Shown here piece by piece: positions 63,348 to 64,000 of a DNA stretch of 64,000 nucleotides. The first letter of the stretch is position 1. Every line of letters begins with the position of its first letter. The translations under genes were made by a program, and so were the position numbers. Under the pieces are notes generated by a model, which did not search any database, had not been told where the DNA came from, and saw only the letters and a program-made list of their open reading frames with translations. Source of the stretch: Kineothrix sp. MSJ-39 (lineage in GTDB: Bacteria; Bacillota; Clostridia; Lachnospirales; Lachnospiraceae); assembly GCF_018917935.1 (NCBI RefSeq), contig NZ_JAHLPN010000002.1, forward strand, positions 1-64,000, read 5' to 3'.

Positions 63348-63427
63348 TTGACCAATCACTAGGTCAATATTGACTTTTTCACTGCAATAATGCAGTATAT
63401 TTCTATCAGAATATGTTATATTCTGAT
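63348..63427. promoter_or_regulatory. Palindrome-rich divergent promoter region, GH3 versus AraC regulator
   Basis: TTGACC-N8-GGTCAA (63348-63367) overlaps the perfect palindrome GTCAATATTGAC (63363-63374). Next are ACTGCA-ATAA-TGCAGT (63381-63396) and ATCAGAATAT-GTT-ATATTCTGAT (63405-63427). Thus three TTGAC half-sites and two more palindromes lie between the divergent genes, where a regulator would bind. Confidence 0.6.
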
Positions 63428-63455
63428 TTATTTGATAAAAAGGTGGAAAACACAT

Positions 63456-64000
63456 ATGGCAGATGGCTCATACCGCGAAATCTACAAACATGAACAGATC
63501 AAAACAGAATACGGACTGCCCGTCCGTTATATCGTATATGAAGAAAACAACGCCTTTATCAGCCGTCACTGGCATGATGATATGGAGATCGTTTATCTGC
63601 TCGCGGGCAGTATGGAAGTGGAAGACGGCGACAGCAGACGGATCCTGCAGGCGGATGATTTTGTCATCATCAATTCACGGGATATCCACAGCACGCGCTG
63701 TATCGGCCATGCCAGGATCCTGCTTTTGCAGTTTCCGATCAATTTTCTGCGTGCCAATATCCCGGATTACGATACGATCCGGTTTGAAGGCTATGAACAG
63801 CCCTTCCTTTCCCCGGAGCAGAATGAAATGCGAAAGCTCCTTCTTGCGGTCGCCGGACTGTATGAAAAAAAAGACCAGGAAGGCTTTCGTCTTGCCTTCC
63901 TGGGTCATTTATATACCATCCTTTATACACTTGTGCGGGATTTCAAACGGGTCGTCTCGCCGCAGGCACTTTTAAAAACGGAAAAGAACCTGGCGCGGTT
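63456..64000 (+). CDS. AraC family regulator, N-terminal part (cut by window end)
   Basis: An open frame from the ATG at 63456, preceded by AGGTGG, that runs off the window after 181 codons. The visible part is a cupin-type sensor: NAFISRHWHDDMEIVYLLAG, then SMEVEDGDSRRILQADDFVI and NSRDIHSTRC, the usual AraC ligand-binding start for sugar regulators. The helix-turn-helix half would lie beyond the window. It is divergent from GH3, so it probably controls that gene. Confidence 0.8.
   Translation, partial: MADGSYREIYKHEQIKTEYGLPVRYIVYEENNAFISRHWHDDMEIVYLLAGSMEVEDGDSRRILQADDFVIINSRDIHSTRCIGHARILLLQFPINFLRANIPDYDTIRFEGYEQPFLSPEQNEMRKLLLAVAGLYEKKDQEGFRLAFLGHLYTILYTLVRDFKRVVSPQALLKTEKNLAR

Noticed and set aside
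1-64000. tRNA, rRNA, prophage or integrase genes
   Set aside because: None of their typical sequences were recognised on either strand; this was a reading by eye, so a very divergent copy could be missed.

Overview
The window reads as chromosome of a low-to-mid GC Clostridia bacterium, most likely a Lachnospiraceae gut anaerobe. This is an inference from gene content: pyruvate,phosphate dikinase, a DUF1846 protein, the uvrC-hprK-glucokinase-murB-rapZ-whiA-crh order, strong AGGAGG-type ribosome sites, and secreted glycan-degrading and SpaA-type surface proteins. No rRNA, tRNA, CRISPR array or intact transposon was recognised.

Layout. (1) 149-18806, all on the minus strand, is a capsule/exopolysaccharide operon read from a sigma-A-like promoter at 18852-18880. 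It has an initiating sugar-phosphate transferase, a Wzz-like protein with a degenerate kinase-like tail, an Alg14/Alg13-type transferase pair, a large HAD-type protein, several GT2/GT4 glycosyltransferases, a serine acetyltransferase-like enzyme, a Wzy-like polymerase, a pyruvyl transferase, an SDR oxidoreductase, a Wzx flippase, a DegT aminotransferase and an acyltransferase. The genes after the first are clearly richer in AT than the rest of the window, as expected for a transferred serotype cassette. (2) 18897-20101 is a three-gene hicA-hicB-X unit in which X looks like a SecB-type chaperone: a candidate toxin-antitoxin-chaperone module. (3) 20264-33323 holds separate metabolic genes: a cytidylate-kinase-like protein, an SLC13-type permease, a predicted PD-(D/E)XK nuclease with a small partner, PPDK, an ammonium channel fused to a P-II domain, a GNAT acetyltransferase, a cyclophilin, class II aldolase and a lipid kinase. 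(4) 33324-46226 is housekeeping: Crh-like HPr, WhiA, RapZ, MurB, glucokinase, HPr kinase, UvrC, FtsH, DUF1846 and CTP synthase. (5) 46305-64000 carries a 2000-residue SpaA/Cna-B-type surface protein, a secreted GH16 beta-glucanase with a divergent AraC regulator, a three-gene ABC importer, a GH3 glucosidase and the start of a second, divergent AraC-type regulator.

How the parts fit together. The GH16 enzyme would cut extracellular beta-glucan and the GH3 enzyme, which has no signal peptide, would finish cytoplasmic oligosaccharides, each under a neighbouring AraC-type regulator. HPr kinase and the Crh-like protein (no His-15, Ser-46 kept) would tie sugar supply to catabolite repression.

The least explained material lies between genes. 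There are several families of short hairpin repeats whose arms change together between copies: two-hairpin units, a family with an AGCTTCGCT core, and a family whose two arm pairs cross like a pseudoknot. One two-hairpin copy supplies the last codons of the GH3 gene. These repeats and the hicAB-SecB-like unit are the best candidates for under-described biology here.
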